Source: Silurus meridionalis
Lineage: Eukaryota > Chordata > Actinopteri > Siluriformes > Siluridae
Direction: 5' to 3'
Length of the DNA stretch: 64,000 bases
NCBI RefSeq assembly: GCF_014805685.1
Contig: NC_060909.1
Location: forward strand, 3,158,792 to 3,222,791
In this document: in pieces, positions 29,501 to 37,934 of the stretch
Numbering within the stretch: the stretch's first letter is position 1
Layout of the letters: each line of letters begins with the position of its first letter
Position numbers and translations under genes: made by a program
The notes under the pieces: model-generated
The model's database searches: none
What the model saw: the letters and a program-made list of their open reading frames with translations, nothing else
Told to the model about the DNA's origin: nothing

Positions 29501-32500
29501 AAGGATCTCACACACACACCACACACAAAGCAGAGAGTTTAATTGCACCACTCTGCAGCTTTACCACGTTCACATGATTACCGCATGTATTTTTTTCCAC
29601 TGATTCAGCGGCACTCACTCTTCTCACACTGTAGGCCTGTGAAACCTGCTTTGCAAGCACATTGGAAAGCCTCAACAGTATCCAGTGAACAAACGCCGCC
29701 ATTCCTACATGGATTGGGGCTGCACACTGCGAACACGAACACACACACACAAAATCAAACCAATGAGGACGTACACTGTCATGTCTGTAATAAAAAGACC
29801 CTTTGTGGTTTTAACCAGACACATAGATACCTGTGTTTGTAAACTGCACCTGAGAGTTCCTGAAATGTTGCAGAGAAACCATCGTAATTATTATAGCCGT
29901 CTGACACAAAAAGGATGTACAGAGAGTCTCCAGAGCTCCTGATTGGTGGTGGGATTTTGTCTCCACAGTAGCGACCAATGAGAGGCGAGTGGACGTCGTT
30001 GCCATCTCTGAGCTCCACAAAATCGTAGCGACACCTATAATCAAACTCCAGATTTAGCATTGTAAACCTGCAAGAGAAGAAAAGCATTTGATTTGATACA
30101 AAACTCTGTAATACCTGCTATTAGTCCATAATACAAAAAAAACAAACAAACGGGAATTACCTGAATTCCATGGTCAACCCTTTCCTGACATGAAGTGTCC
30201 AGTCACATTTTGCATTGATTGGATAACTCTCGAGGGTCACATGACCTTGAGGCTTCCGTATAACTTCTCCACATGCTGAATGGGAAAATGGGAATGTGGA
30301 CACACACAGGCAAAGACAACAAAAATCTTTTAAAAATGTAATAATTGAAATAATTGAAATCAGTAGCGGAAGAGGACACTTACTGAGACAGTCTCCTCCA
30401 GACCACCCCTTACGACACTCAGTGCAGTAACTTCCACTGATGTAAAAATCATCCTGTGCCTGCCATGTGCCATTATTGCATCGTTTACAGTTATCAAACA
30501 CGCTGCAGCCTGAGAGAGAAAAAAGACCAAAAAAACAATCAATTCTTGCTACATTTCAAGATATTTGAGGCACGTTTGAGGTCATTTGCAAAAACATGAG
30601 GCACGTTTTAGGACATGTGAAGCAAGTTGACGCCAGTTTTAGGAGATCTGAGGCAGGATATATATTGTTTGAGTACATGTAATGCTGAATGATGCAAGTT
30701 TAAAAGACATGTAAGGCAGGATCTGGCATGTTTGAAGAGAAGTGTGGCAGGATGTATAAAGTTTGAGAACAATAGTCAGGATTAATCAAGTTTGAGGGCA
30801 CTTGAGACAGAATATAAAAGTTTTGAGGAAATCTGAGGCAGGATATATCAAGTTTGAGAACAATTAAGGTAGGATGAATCAAATTTGAGGACTTCCGAGC
30901 AAGGCTGAGGCAAGTCTGAGGACATTTGAGGTAGGATAAGGCATGTTTGACAACAATTGGCAGGATGTATAAAGTTTGAGGAAATCTGAGGCAGGATGAA
31001 TCAAGTTTGAGGGCACTTGAGGCAGGATGTATAAAGTTTGGGAAAGTCTGAGTCGCTATATATTAAGTTTGAGGACATTTGATGCAGGATAAGTCAAGTT
31101 TGAGTAAATTTGAGCCTGTATGTGGCAAATCTAAGAACATGAGAGGAAATTTAAGTAAAGTTTCTATTAGGTGACAAAACCTAAAGACATTTTTTTTCAA
31201 TTTGCCATTACTAACTTACAAGAGCCTGGAAACATTTGCATTGTTTACTGGTGGAAATATAAATAATTAAGGATTGGCCAAAGGTTACCTTCATGTCCTG
31301 ACACAGTGAGTTTAAAAGTGTGTATCACTAAGCACTAGTTAATTTAGTGTAATGTGCCAAACTAAGGTGCTGCTTGACATATGAGTCACCGCATGACTAA
31401 GACGATGAGTGACTAGTCACCACATGGTTATATTTCAAAATCTTTGCAAAGAAAGGAAAGCTTCAAACAGGTTTAAATTCTCAAGAACTTTGCTGTGAAA
31501 AGTCAACAAATTAACAATAGTCACCTGTCACCTGTCTCACCTGTTATTTCCACTCAATTAGAGGCCGTGCATTTCACACCTAGAGCTTTAGTGGTGTTCT
31601 ACCTGAATCAATCCACCTCTTAATAACATCATTTCGACACCACGGTTGAAGAATTCATCCACATTATAGAGAAATACAGTAGAACCGAGCGCTGCATCAC
31701 AGACGGGAATTTCATGCAGTAAGAGTGAACGTCATTCACTCTCACAAAGCAAGAAACCCAATGAACACCATTCAACAAGTCTCCTTTCACTGTAGCCGCA
31801 GCTGCATCACCCGCTTATATCATCTCTAACAGAAGCATCGATATTAAACTCATAAAATAACACTGGGTTTTCTGTGCACTCTTTCCATGTATTACAGTTT
31901 TTCCAGGGTTTTGAAATGAATTGCCTGTCTTTGTGTTTTATAGTTCATGAAAAAGGGTTATGAAAAAAGTTTTGAACTGTTTTGTCTGACTTTTTCTCGC
32001 AATGTCCAGCATTTTTTCGAAAAGTCTGTCTTTTAAATGTCCTTGTAAGTGTATCTGCGACCAAGTCAATTTATTTTCCTCTGTCAGCCATTGTGAAGTG
32101 AAAAAAACAGCTATTAAATCCACACAAATATATTTGAGCTTGTGCAGATGGCTACAGATGTGGTTTATGAACGCTGTCTAACGATCTCTCTGACATCTGA
32201 AAAAAAGGACGTGAAGAAAGCTTTTGAATGCCTTCCAGAGATCCTCAGTGTGGAAATCTGATTGGTTAAAGCACCACCTTCAGGCAACATGGAGTTAAGG
32301 CTAAAATAACCCACAGGTTCTTTAAAGGCCTTACAAAATATATTAAATATAAAATATATTAATCCATTAGTCAGTGATTAAGAGAAGGCCTTGCTGGCCC
32401 TAATGGCTCACCAATGTTTCCAACACAACACCCTTAAATCATCGTTGCTTAAATACTAGGTCACTTCTACTTCATCCAAAACCTTTATGTGTACTTCCTC

Positions 32501-33265
32501 ACTGGCTGGGTCTCAATCAGCTCCCAAGGTCATTAATCACTACATGGTTTATACACCTTCAGGCAATGGAAGGACACTGGATTGGTGATCAAATTTATGG
32601 CTGCTTTGCATGTACTAACATTAACCACTTTAACTCATTAAAAATGTATGTAACAGTTCAAATATAGTTAAAAATCAAAGCCATTATTTGAAAGCCACAA
32701 AGGTGCATACATATGAAGTTGACAGAGAGTTCATGCTTCTTTTTCTTTCAAGATAAAAGTCTTTCGTGATTGAGAAAGCCCTTAAAATAGCCGATTACCT
32801 GATCAGTGCCCTGATTACTAAACTAGGGAGCTGATTGCACACACTGGTTTATATAACCCTAATTTTCAGTATGTGGTCGTAAAATCTTTTTGACTTTGTT
32901 ATGACTTTATATAAAAAATCCCCCCCAAAAAATACAGAACTGTATTATAGGTCTAGACGGTTCATTCAAAAGGCGTCATTAAAATAAGAAATAAAAAATG
33001 CATCAAAAGCTGATAGAGGCACATCTGTCACACTGTTTAAATACTGTCATAGGTCTTTACGATAAGGACCATTACTAATATGTGATGCAATGAAGTAATA
33101 ATATTCAATTTTCTTCCAGTCAGGTGTAACCTGGTAAATATAACATATAAATGTCTTTAATTAGCAGAGACATTTGCAAATATTACTTAAAAATAGATAG
33201 AATAAATAGACAAACAAAGGTATACAGAGACAATAATTAATTGAATGACTGATTAATTATGATTA

Positions 33266-33323
<58 letters not shown>

Positions 33324-36300
33324 TCAATCATACCTTGGTGGATGATGCAGGGGTCACACTGGTGGATGTCGTTCCGGCAGCAGGGCACAGCGTAGCCCAC
33401 CCTTGTCCTCTGAGATGAACACTCACAACGTATCAGCTTGTACTCACAGCAGGAGCGACACATGGCGTTCCAACGAGAGCCAGGACATTTATCCTCCTGA
33501 ACTCTAGACTCTGAAAAGCACATACTGACTAATAATAGTTCATCATGATAATCATGGATACTATGGCAAGATGGTGTATCGACTAACTCAAAGTGAAAAG
33601 TACAGCATTATTAGGAAAAAAAACTGCGTCATAACATTTTCACGAGTACATTGATTTTTCCATTGTCAGAAAAAGACTTTGGGGCTTTCAATCACGACTG
33701 TCTGAGCTACATTATCCCATTTTATTCCAAAATGAATAAGATTCATTATTTTCATCAAAGTTCTACAAACAATACCCCATTATGGCACAATCAATGAAGT
33801 GTATTTAAAGTCTGCAAATTTACATCACAGCCTTTGCAATTACACTCAAAATTGAGCTCAGGTGCATCCTGTTTCCACTGATCATCCTTGAGATGTTTCT
33901 ACAACTTGATTGGAGTCCACCTGTGGTAAATTCAGGTGTTTGAACATGATTTGGAAAGACACACATATGTCTATACGAGGTCCCACATTTAACAGTGCAT
34001 GTCAGCACAAACCAAGCCTGTGTCTGTAGACCTCAGAGACAGGACTGTATCGAGGCACAGCTCTGGGGAAGGGGACAGAAGAATTTCTGCAGCATTGAAG
34101 GTCCTAATGAGCACAGTGGCCTCCATCATCCCCAAATGGAAGAAGTTTGGAACCACCAGGACTCTCCCTAGAGCGAAGCCGCCCGGGCAAACTGAGCGAT
34201 CAGGGGAGAAAGGCTTCTTGAGGGTGACCAAGAACCCAAATGTCTCTCTGAAATAGCTCTGGCATTACTCTGTGGAAAGAGCAGAACCTTCCAGAAGAAC
34301 AACTATTTTTGCAGCACGTTACCAGGCCTGTATGGTAGAGTGGCCAGGCGGAATCCACTCCTCAGTAAAAAGCACATGACAGCCTGCCTAGGGTTTGCCA
34401 AAAAGCACCTGAAGGATTCTTAGCCAATAAAAAAAAAAAACAAAGATTGAACTCTTTGGCCTGAATGCCAAGCGTCATGTCCCTAGAGTAAAGCATGGTG
34501 GTGGCAGCATCATGCTTTGGGGATGTTTTTCAGCAGCAGGAACTGGGAGACTTGTCAGGATCGAGAGAAAGATGAATGCAGCAATGTACAGAGACGTCTT
34601 TGAAGAAAACCTGCTCCAGAGCTCTCTGGACCTCAGACTGGGGCGACGGTTCGTCTTCCAACAGGACAAACACCCTAAACACACAGCCAAGACAACAAAG
34701 GAGTGGCTACTGGTCAACTCTGTGAATGTCTTTGAGTAGCCCAGCCAGAGCCTAGACTTGAACCTGATTAAACATCTCTGAAGAGACCTAAAAATGGCTG
34801 TGCAGAAACTGGCCACATATAGATGTGCTAAGCTTGTAGCATTATACTCAAAAAGACTTGAAGCTATAATTTGTGCCAAATCAGCAGCACTCCTGTCTAA
34901 TTAATCTTCATTACACACTTGTCATGAAGAACGTTATTGGAACACCACTAAAAGAGGTATACAGTATGACAATTCTACAACAGAACTACAACAATTTACT
35001 TTAACTACAACAACAACTGAACATATGAAACTCTACACCACAAACTTGATCTCGGGATTAAACCAGGGACCCTGGAGCTATGAGATTGCAAAGCTACATT
35101 GGTAGAATCATATTACAACATTGCCCGACTTTTGAGAATGTCAAGTGGTCAACCAAAATGAAACAACATTCCTCCAGGACCAAGGTGTTCCATAAGTCAA
35201 CATGGATCTCTTGTGCAAACAACAGAAAAACAATAGAACAGTGATTGACACAACGGGTCTAATCAGTACACATAGCTCGTCTGGTGTAAAGTGCAAAAAG
35301 GTCAGAAAAGTGCTTTTTACTTGTCACATCTGCTTTACAGCACAGTGTCATTTTTTCTTCGTATATCCCAGTGATGTTAGGAAGCTGCGTTGGGTCTGCT
35401 GTGGTGCGGTAGCGGGCGGTTTTACTGTTGCTGTGGGCAGGAATGGGTGGTCAAATTAATATAGTGTGAGTCCTGCCATCCCGCATATTCGGCTAGTTGT
35501 AATGTTTTGTTTAAAAATAGTTTATACGTTTTTTAAGGCTAATAAAAAAATAAATAAAAAAAACAGGGTGTTTGTCATGTACGTGCTTTACTTTAGCATT
35601 GCTTTATTTTACTGTTTATCAGTTTAATGGTTTATATCTGTTATTATACTGTAGGTTAAATGTAGCTTTAATATTTGTGTACATTTTTACACAATTTTTA
35701 TTAGCTGTGACGGAATGTTTGCGGAAGTGGACACAAAAATTGCAGGAACGGGTCAGAAATTTAACCCATGAAGCACAGAGGGTTAAGGGCCTTGCTTAAG
35801 GGCCCCAAGAGTGGCAGCTTGGGGCTTCAACCCTCTGACCTTCCCTTTCGATCTGCTTAACCACTGAGCTAGCAAAAAGACAATATTCATTTGCTAATGA
35901 TATTATCACAACAATTTCAAGCTGCTCCTGTGGGGCCCTTGAGCAAGGCCCTGACCCCTGTCTGCTCCAGGGGTGTTAAGACCCAGAGCTCTGACCCAAA
36001 CTTCCTAACATGCCTTGCAGACAAATAAAATAATTTGACTGTGCTGTAATGTACACTTGAAAAATAAAGGCGTTTAGCTCTAATTATTTATAATTACTGA
36101 TTATTACTTGTACTGATGATTATTTTGGATATAAAAAAAAATCACATTTAATGTCATTTTTGCAATGTCCCTTCATCAGTTTAATCCCAAACAGCATTTC
36201 CAGCCAACCTTTCCTGGCTTGTTCGTCTGATTTCTGCTTTTCTCATTCAGGAAAGTATTTGAACGGCTGTGGACCATGACATGGAGCATGATCTTGGATC

Positions 36301-37457
36301 CTGCTGTGTCCCATCACTCACACATACATCTGCATATTCCAGAGAACAACCATATAATCATCAAGCCATGGTTTATGACTAATACTCCTGACTATGGAGA
36401 TAGATCTTTCATCATCACAGACATAAGAGGAATGTTTTAAGAAAGAAGCACTTGAAAAACAGATTTTCTCAGTTGCTTTGGAGCAGAAAAACGACCTGAT
36501 CAACCTCCACATCATGGAGTCACTCGGGCACATCGTAAAAGCAGTTCATTCATTTAATCGATTGCGTACAAGTGTCTGCTGTTTCCTACATTATCAGTTG
36601 TTTATCACCTTAGTCTCAACCCCCAAAACATCCAGGCATCTGTGAACCAGTTGTTCTAATTTCAAGTTTCAATTTCTATTAAACTTGATTTTTTTATTGT
36701 TTTGTAAATGTGTCTTAATTGTGCAGATGAATCTTGAATGTTATTAATGAAGCCAAGTGTAGAGAATCAGATCAACCAATGAACAAATAGTTCTCTAAAA
36801 AAGGTCAAAGGTGAATCTTGTGAACCTTCAATTGGTGAGCGTATACAGCCAAAACACAGTATTACAATTTCTGAAAATGAATAAACATCCAGGAAATGAA
36901 CAAACGCAGTTTGTTTCATTACAGTACAGTAAAAATGTGAATCCCGTTCGGTCTCTCGCAATCGATATCCCATATACAGTAATATGGACATTTGTGCTGT
37001 TGAAATTCATAAATGCCATACAGGAGAAAATTGCATTTTCAATCATTGTAATGGGAACTGTAGTTTACATCAGGAAATACTGATACTGAAAACACGACTA
37101 AACCTTTTAACCATCCTGATTATTAACTTATATAAATATTATATAATATTAAATATTTACTTTTGAGAGATGAAGTAATTATTTTGAGAAAAGTACAGGC
37201 TTTTGCAGGTAATCGGATGTGTTGTGCTGTTTGTACTAATTGCTTCGTGGTTTGCAAATATTAAGGATGATTCAAGAAGTGCTCCAAAACATCTAAGAAA
37301 AAGTGTAAAAAAGCATAAACAATAAGACTGTTGTACATAAATTGTTCTTACCATTTGGCCAGGAGATCACTGAACAGCAGACCTGAAGGATGTAAAAGAA
37401 AAGAGGTAGCACACATGATTGCTGCCTGTGCAAAGAAAGCATCCGGAATCGTCGCAT
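17273..37457 (-). CDS. pamr1: Peptidase domain-containing protein associated with muscle regeneration 1, complete 12-exon gene
   Basis: PAMR1 is a secreted, matrix-associated trypsin-like protein linked in mammals to muscle regeneration and tumour suppression. Coding pieces on the minus strand: 37457-37352, 33510-33334, 30509-30384, 30275-30161, 30067-29850, 29726-29619, 28162-27980, 26920-26723, 26634-26568, 25362-25142, 22090-21759 and 17809-17273. They join in frame to 2388 nt (795 aa). Order: signal peptide (about 1-25), Cys-rich region (about 36-136), CUB (about 138-246), EGF (about 249-282), CCP1 (about 287-343), CCP2 (about 352-409), CCP3 (about 411-505), trypsin-like (about 508-795). 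Human PAMR1 has 720 residues and two sushi modules, so this form is longer by one CCP. The protease domain keeps His and Asp but has SRSGG in place of GDSGG and no IVGG activation site, so activity is doubtful. Adjacent to slc1a2 as in mammals. Confidence 0.96.
17878..18195 (+). repeat. Diverged repeat, relative of 12700-12985
   Basis: Shares a series of words in order with 12700-12985. A hydrophobic frame at 18143-18355 partly overlaps its end and continues beyond it; I do not regard it as a gene. Confidence 0.7.
18426..18488 (+). repeat. (CA)n microsatellite
   Basis: About 28 CA units with one interruption. Confidence 0.97.
18500..18960 (+). mobile_element. Probable DNA-transposon relic (CAGTGATACCTTGACCTACG end)
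   Basis: The phrase on protein-free DNA (TACGAGTGCATTAATGTATG, GAGGTACGAGCGGTCACTCG) resembles the ends of widespread vertebrate DNA transposons. No partner end found; the right border is a guess. Confidence 0.4.
19010..19610 (+). mobile_element. Non-autonomous DNA transposon, copy 1
   Basis: Reads as the reverse complement of 31556-32230 over most of its length (AAAGAAATCTATTTGGTCAAAG near 19040; GGTATTAAGAGGTGGAT near 19526; AATGCACAGCCTG end). Interrupted by oligo-A near 19095. No transposase frame. Confidence 0.7.
19842..20192 (+). mobile_element. CAGGGGTGTAA-type (hAT-like) element
   Basis: Begins AGGGGTGTAAAAGTACACAA with CACGGTTCGGGACG and GGGGAAGAAATGCAAAACAT, as in 13033-13990, and ends CCTGTTACACCACT. 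Non-coding. Confidence 0.65.
20625..20945 (+). repeat. Left member of a ~300-bp direct repeat flanking pamr1 exon 11
   Basis: Matches 23045-23340 across about 300 bp (TCATCTGAGCATGTGC, AAGGAAAATCAGA, GGAAGCTAGAAATACT, TTTCAAAAAGATG, GTTAACCAG), in the same orientation. Confidence 0.8.
20965..21352 (+). repeat. L2-type LINE 3' tail repeat
   Basis: CTGGTGATGGTTCCACACC, then GGTGCCACCCAGATGAGGAC and GGGAGTTTTTCCTTGCCAAA, recurrent in this window. Confidence 0.65.
21759..22090 (-). CDS. pamr1: pamr1 exon 11 (N-terminal half of trypsin-like domain)
   Basis: 332 nt encoding (V)[20 protein letters not shown], a charged insert ([19 protein letters not shown]), [20 protein letters not shown] with the triad His, then [17 protein letters not shown]. 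The N-terminus of the domain lacks the R/IVGG activation cleavage seen in active trypsins. The acceptor is TTCTTTGCAG and the donor GTAGAA leaves a codon boundary. Confidence 0.96.
22140..22600 (+). repeat. L2-type LINE 3' tail repeat
   Basis: GACATTGGACCTCTTTGAG, GTCACCCAAATGAGGATGGG, GTAAAGCTTCTTTGAGACG and an ACTTGACTTGACA end. The reverse complement of the layout at 41470-41960. Confidence 0.7.
22985..23080 (+). mobile_element. Fragment of the Tc1-like element of 16774-17236
   Basis: ACTCTGACTGCACCCCATGA and ACACCTACATCAGTGTCTAC match the interior of that element. A second scrap lies at about 23380-23465 (CCTACATCAGTCCCTG and GTGGTGGAACATTA), so the copy has been split by the 23045-23340 repeat. 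Confidence 0.6.
23045..23340 (+). repeat. Right member of a ~300-bp direct repeat flanking pamr1 exon 11
   Basis: Direct-orientation match to 20625-20945. It splits a Tc1-like fragment, which favours a transposed element over a segmental duplication. Confidence 0.8.
23946..24425 (+). mobile_element. DNA-transposon relic with CCGTATTTTCCGGACTATAA end
   Basis: ACCGTATTTTCCGGACTATA and GCCGCTACTTTTTTCCCACG form a recurrent fish transposon end by recollection. No matching right end found. Border approximate. Confidence 0.4.
24685..25080 (+). repeat. Repeat shared with pamr1 intron 1
   Basis: Shares with 36463-37210: TTTTCTCAGTTGCTTTGGAGCA, AGTGTGAATCCTG versus ATGTGAATCCCG, CTGTTGAAATTCATA and TACTTTTGAGAGAT with AGAAAAGTACAGGCTTTTG. 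Lies just below exon 10 on the coding strand. Confidence 0.75.
25142..25362 (-). CDS. pamr1: pamr1 exon 10 (CCP3)
   Basis: 221 nt encoding [40 protein letters not shown], then [19 protein letters not shown], which completes the third sushi module. The acceptor is GGTTTTAG and the donor GTGGGG. Confidence 0.96.
25914..26460 (+). mobile_element. Internally deleted mariner element
   Basis: The left end GGTATCAAAAAGTTTCGCAA and the inverted right end GGTATCAAAAAGTTTTGAGA form terminal repeats. Inside are a mariner N-terminal fragment and a C-terminal fragment (next entry). About 550 bp versus about 1.3 kb for a full mariner. Confidence 0.85.
26015..26410 (+). pseudogene. Mariner transposase pseudogene, central part deleted
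   Basis: The frame at 26015-26197 reads [20 protein letters not shown] then SGRPSTS, the linker of mariner transposases after the HTH. The frame at 26164-26415 reads [20 protein letters not shown], the D-containing C-terminal motif. The region between, with the other catalytic Asp residues, is missing and the frames disagree. Non-functional. Confidence 0.85.
26471..26548 (+). repeat. (TA)n microsatellite beside pamr1 exon 9 donor
   Basis: About 39 TA units, starting about 20 nt from the exon 9 boundary at 26568. Confidence 0.97.
26568..26634 (-). CDS. pamr1: pamr1 exon 9 (start of CCP3)
   Basis: 67 nt encoding (A)[20 protein letters not shown] then LR, with its last Arg codon completed in exon 10. 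Equivalent to [16 protein letters not shown] in human PAMR1. The acceptor is TGTTGTAG and the donor GTATGC. Confidence 0.95.
26723..26920 (-). CDS. pamr1: pamr1 exon 8 (CCP2)
   Basis: 198 nt encoding (E)[40 protein letters not shown] and [21 protein letters not shown] and KRTC match the first sushi module of human PAMR1. Phase 1 at both ends. The acceptor AAATCTAG was chosen over TAGAG two bases on because only it keeps the frame. Confidence 0.95.
27064..27521. mobile_element. Non-autonomous DNA transposon, copy 3, with nested SINE
   Basis: The left end GCGGGCCGTGTGTTTCACC and the inverted right end GTGGGCCGTGCATTTGTTTC match, with shared CAATCCACCTCTTAATACC and inverted GGTATTAAGAGGTGGATTAA further in. 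A tRNA-derived SINE lies inside, so the SINE is the younger insertion. Related to 19010-19610 and 31556-32230. Confidence 0.75.
27177..27338 (-). repeat. tRNA-derived SINE nested in a transposon
   Basis: On the minus strand it reads GAAGGTCGTGAGTTCAAATCC (box B), then CACCAAGCTGCCCCTCCTGGGC, ending GGATAAAGGCACCTGCCAAAT. The box A half is missing. Confidence 0.8.
27980..28162 (-). CDS. pamr1: pamr1 exon 7 (CCP1, extra relative to human)
   Basis: 183 nt encoding (K)[40 protein letters not shown] and [13 protein letters not shown], a complete sushi module with four Cys and the invariant Trp. Phase 1 at both ends, so it is a skippable cassette of 61 codons. Human PAMR1 has no module between EGF and the one equivalent to exon 8 here. 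Confidence 0.93.
28396..29070. mobile_element. Non-autonomous hAT-like transposon with 8-bp target duplication
   Basis: The element spans 28404-29062. Ends are CAGTGGTGGACATGAAGTA and inverted CAGTGGTGGATGAAGTACA. Flanking 8-mers are ATTTGCAG (28396-28403) and ATTTGTAG (29063-29070), one mismatch. Non-coding. A relative lies inverted in slc1a2 intron 8. Confidence 0.87.
29112..29275 (+). repeat. 31-bp minisatellite, short array
   Basis: Four to five degenerate units of the type GTTTGAGGACAT-TGAGGCAGGATG-ATCAA, in pamr1 intron 6. Confidence 0.8.
29619..29726 (-). CDS. pamr1: pamr1 exon 6 (EGF-like)
   Basis: 108 nt encoding (V)[20 protein letters not shown] then [15 protein letters not shown]: six Cys in standard EGF spacing. 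The donor is GTGAGT and phase is 1 at both ends. Confidence 0.95.
29850..30067 (-). CDS. pamr1: pamr1 exon 5 (C-terminal CUB)
   Basis: 218 nt encoding (R)[40 protein letters not shown] and [20 protein letters not shown] then LS. Typical CUB core with acidic residues of the calcium-binding type. A second GT donor lies 18 nt on, at 29832, but leaves the wrong phase. Confidence 0.95.
30161..30275 (-). CDS. pamr1: pamr1 exon 4 (N-terminal CUB)
   Basis: 115 nt encoding (T)[41 protein letters not shown] and the CDWTLH segment match the CUB start of PAMR1. The donor is GTAATT. Confidence 0.95.
30384..30509 (-). CDS. pamr1: pamr1 exon 3 (Cys-rich region)
   Basis: 126 nt encoding (G)[20 protein letters not shown] then [21 protein letters not shown]. 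Matches human FENCKSCRNGSW and FYCAECRAGWYGGDC. One sequon (NGT). The donor is GTAAGT. Confidence 0.95.
30562..31145 (+). repeat. 31-bp minisatellite, about 18 units
   Basis: Consensus on plus: GTTTGAGG-CATTTGAGGC then AGGATGAATCAA, with units clearly 31 bp between successive GTTTGAGG starts around 30975-31040. Degenerate. The same unit occurs at 29112-29275. Confidence 0.9.
31556..32230 (-). mobile_element. Non-autonomous DNA transposon, copy 2
   Basis: Begins GGCCGTGCATTTCACACC with TCAATCCACCTCTTAATAAC; reverse complement of 19010-19610 through TTTTTCTCGCAATGTCCAGC. Right end approximate. Confidence 0.7.
33266..33323 (+). repeat. (CAGA)n microsatellite beside pamr1 exon 2 donor
   Basis: About 14 units, perfect. 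It begins 11 nt from the exon 2 border (33334). On the coding strand it is (CTGT)n directly after GTATGATTGAGT. Confidence 0.97.
33334..33510 (-). CDS. pamr1: pamr1 exon 2 (Cys-rich N-terminus)
   Basis: 177 nt encoding (E)[40 protein letters not shown] and [18 protein letters not shown]. Matches human CPGAEW-MCRECCEY and PCCRNEENECDSC. The acceptor is TGCTTTTCAG and the donor GTATGA. Confidence 0.96.
33705..34960 (+). mobile_element. Tc1-family transposon, decayed copy A
   Basis: The 5' flank ATTCCAAAATGAATAAGATT and TGAGCTCAGGTGCATCCTGT, then a broken transposase, then GAAGAACGTTATTGGAACACC. It matches copy B at 56130-57436 (inverted) in overall layout. Its outer left end is lost. Confidence 0.85.
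33990..34890 (+). pseudogene. Tc1 transposase pseudogene A
   Basis: The frame at 33999-34256 encodes the paired-like N-terminus ([40 protein letters not shown]). The frame at 34512-34739 encodes [20 protein letters not shown] through [20 protein letters not shown], with the second catalytic Asp (QQD). Frameshifts and stops separate them. Confidence 0.88.
35300..35880 (-). repeat. Minus-orientation SINE pieces, interrupted
   Basis: The 3' part at 35310-35405 (TATCCCAGTGATGTTAGGAAG) and the tRNA-like head at 35755-35877 (minus: GCTAGCTCAGTGGTTAAGCA) are separated by about 350 nt that include a foreign GCGGGCGG-rich segment and A/T-rich sequence. Either an insertion into one SINE or two partial copies. 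Confidence 0.55.
36463..37210 (+). repeat. Repeat shared with pamr1 intron 10
   Basis: See 24685-25080. This copy is longer, with interruptions. It starts 142 nt below exon 1 on the coding strand. Confidence 0.7.
37352..37457 (-). CDS. pamr1: pamr1 exon 1 (start codon, signal peptide)
   Basis: 106 nt from ATG at 37457. Reads [20 protein letters not shown] then [15 protein letters not shown]: a basic N-region and a hydrophobic core, as expected for secretion. A second Met at residue 6 is possible. Chosen by phase: only this frame gives the single base needed to complete the first codon of exon 2, and it is the signal-peptide-like one. The donor is GTAAGA. Confidence 0.82.
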
Positions 37458-37561
37458 TCTTTTTTCCAAGGACGCTTCTTCTCAAGATTGATTGATCTGC
37501 CACAAAGTTTCTCATTCACTCAGACCCTCTCATCCAAGTGTGGACTCAGCACTGAGCTGCT

Positions 37562-37577
37562 CCTGTGACGTAACAGG
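37562..37577 (-). promoter_or_regulatory. CRE-like near-palindrome above pamr1
   Basis: CCTGTGACGTAACAGG, palindromic except at its centre-flanking pair, with TGACGTAA core (CREB/ATF or C/EBP-type site), about 105 bp above the start codon. Function inferred. Confidence 0.4.
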
Positions 37578-37647
37578 TCTATGAAGAGACTTTGATCCAG
37601 AGTAAGACTCTTTTAACCCATTGTTTAACACAGCCACTTCTGCTCTG

Positions 37648-37650
<3 letters not shown>

Positions 37651-37725
<75 letters not shown>
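37651..37725 (+). repeat. (CA)n microsatellite above pamr1
   Basis: About 37 perfect CA units, 194 bp above the pamr1 ATG. Confidence 0.97.
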
Positions 37726-37727
<2 letters not shown>

Positions 37728-37851
37728 AGAAATACATCCTTGCATACTGTTACAAACTATTTTCCATATTATTTGGAGATATTGTGATGCTAAAGACTTC
37801 TGATTTTTACGGGGGGTGATGGACATGCCTCATGTTTCCTACGTTTGTTGG

Positions 37852-37919
<68 letters not shown>

Positions 37920-37934
37920 TTTTCTTTCTTTCTT
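37852..37934 (+). repeat. (TTTC)n microsatellite
   Basis: About 20 TTTC units, 127 bp from the CA tract. Strongly asymmetric pyrimidine/purine strand. Confidence 0.96.

Larger units (their letters stand above)
28163..29618 (-). other. pamr1 intron 6
   Basis: 1.46-kb intron with a hAT-like element and a short array of the 31-bp minisatellite also found in intron 2. Confidence 0.85.
30510..33333 (-). other. pamr1 intron 2
   Basis: 2.8-kb intron with a ~18-unit minisatellite (30562-31145), a DNA transposon (31556-32230), and a (CAGA)n tract 11 nt inside the donor. Positions 32230-33260 hold nothing I recognise. Confidence 0.85.
33511..37351 (-). other. pamr1 intron 1
   Basis: 3.8-kb intron with a Tc1 copy (33705-34960), SINE pieces (35300-35880) and the repeat shared with intron 10 (36463-37210). 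Confidence 0.85.

Noticed and set aside
29829..29850. Second possible donor after pamr1 exon 5 (GTATCT at 29832)
   Set aside because: It leaves phase 2, incompatible with exon 6; the GTGCAG donor at 29849 gives the right frame.
33266..33323. CRISPR-like or VNTR array
   Set aside because: Perfect 4-bp microsatellite with no spacers, in a vertebrate intron.
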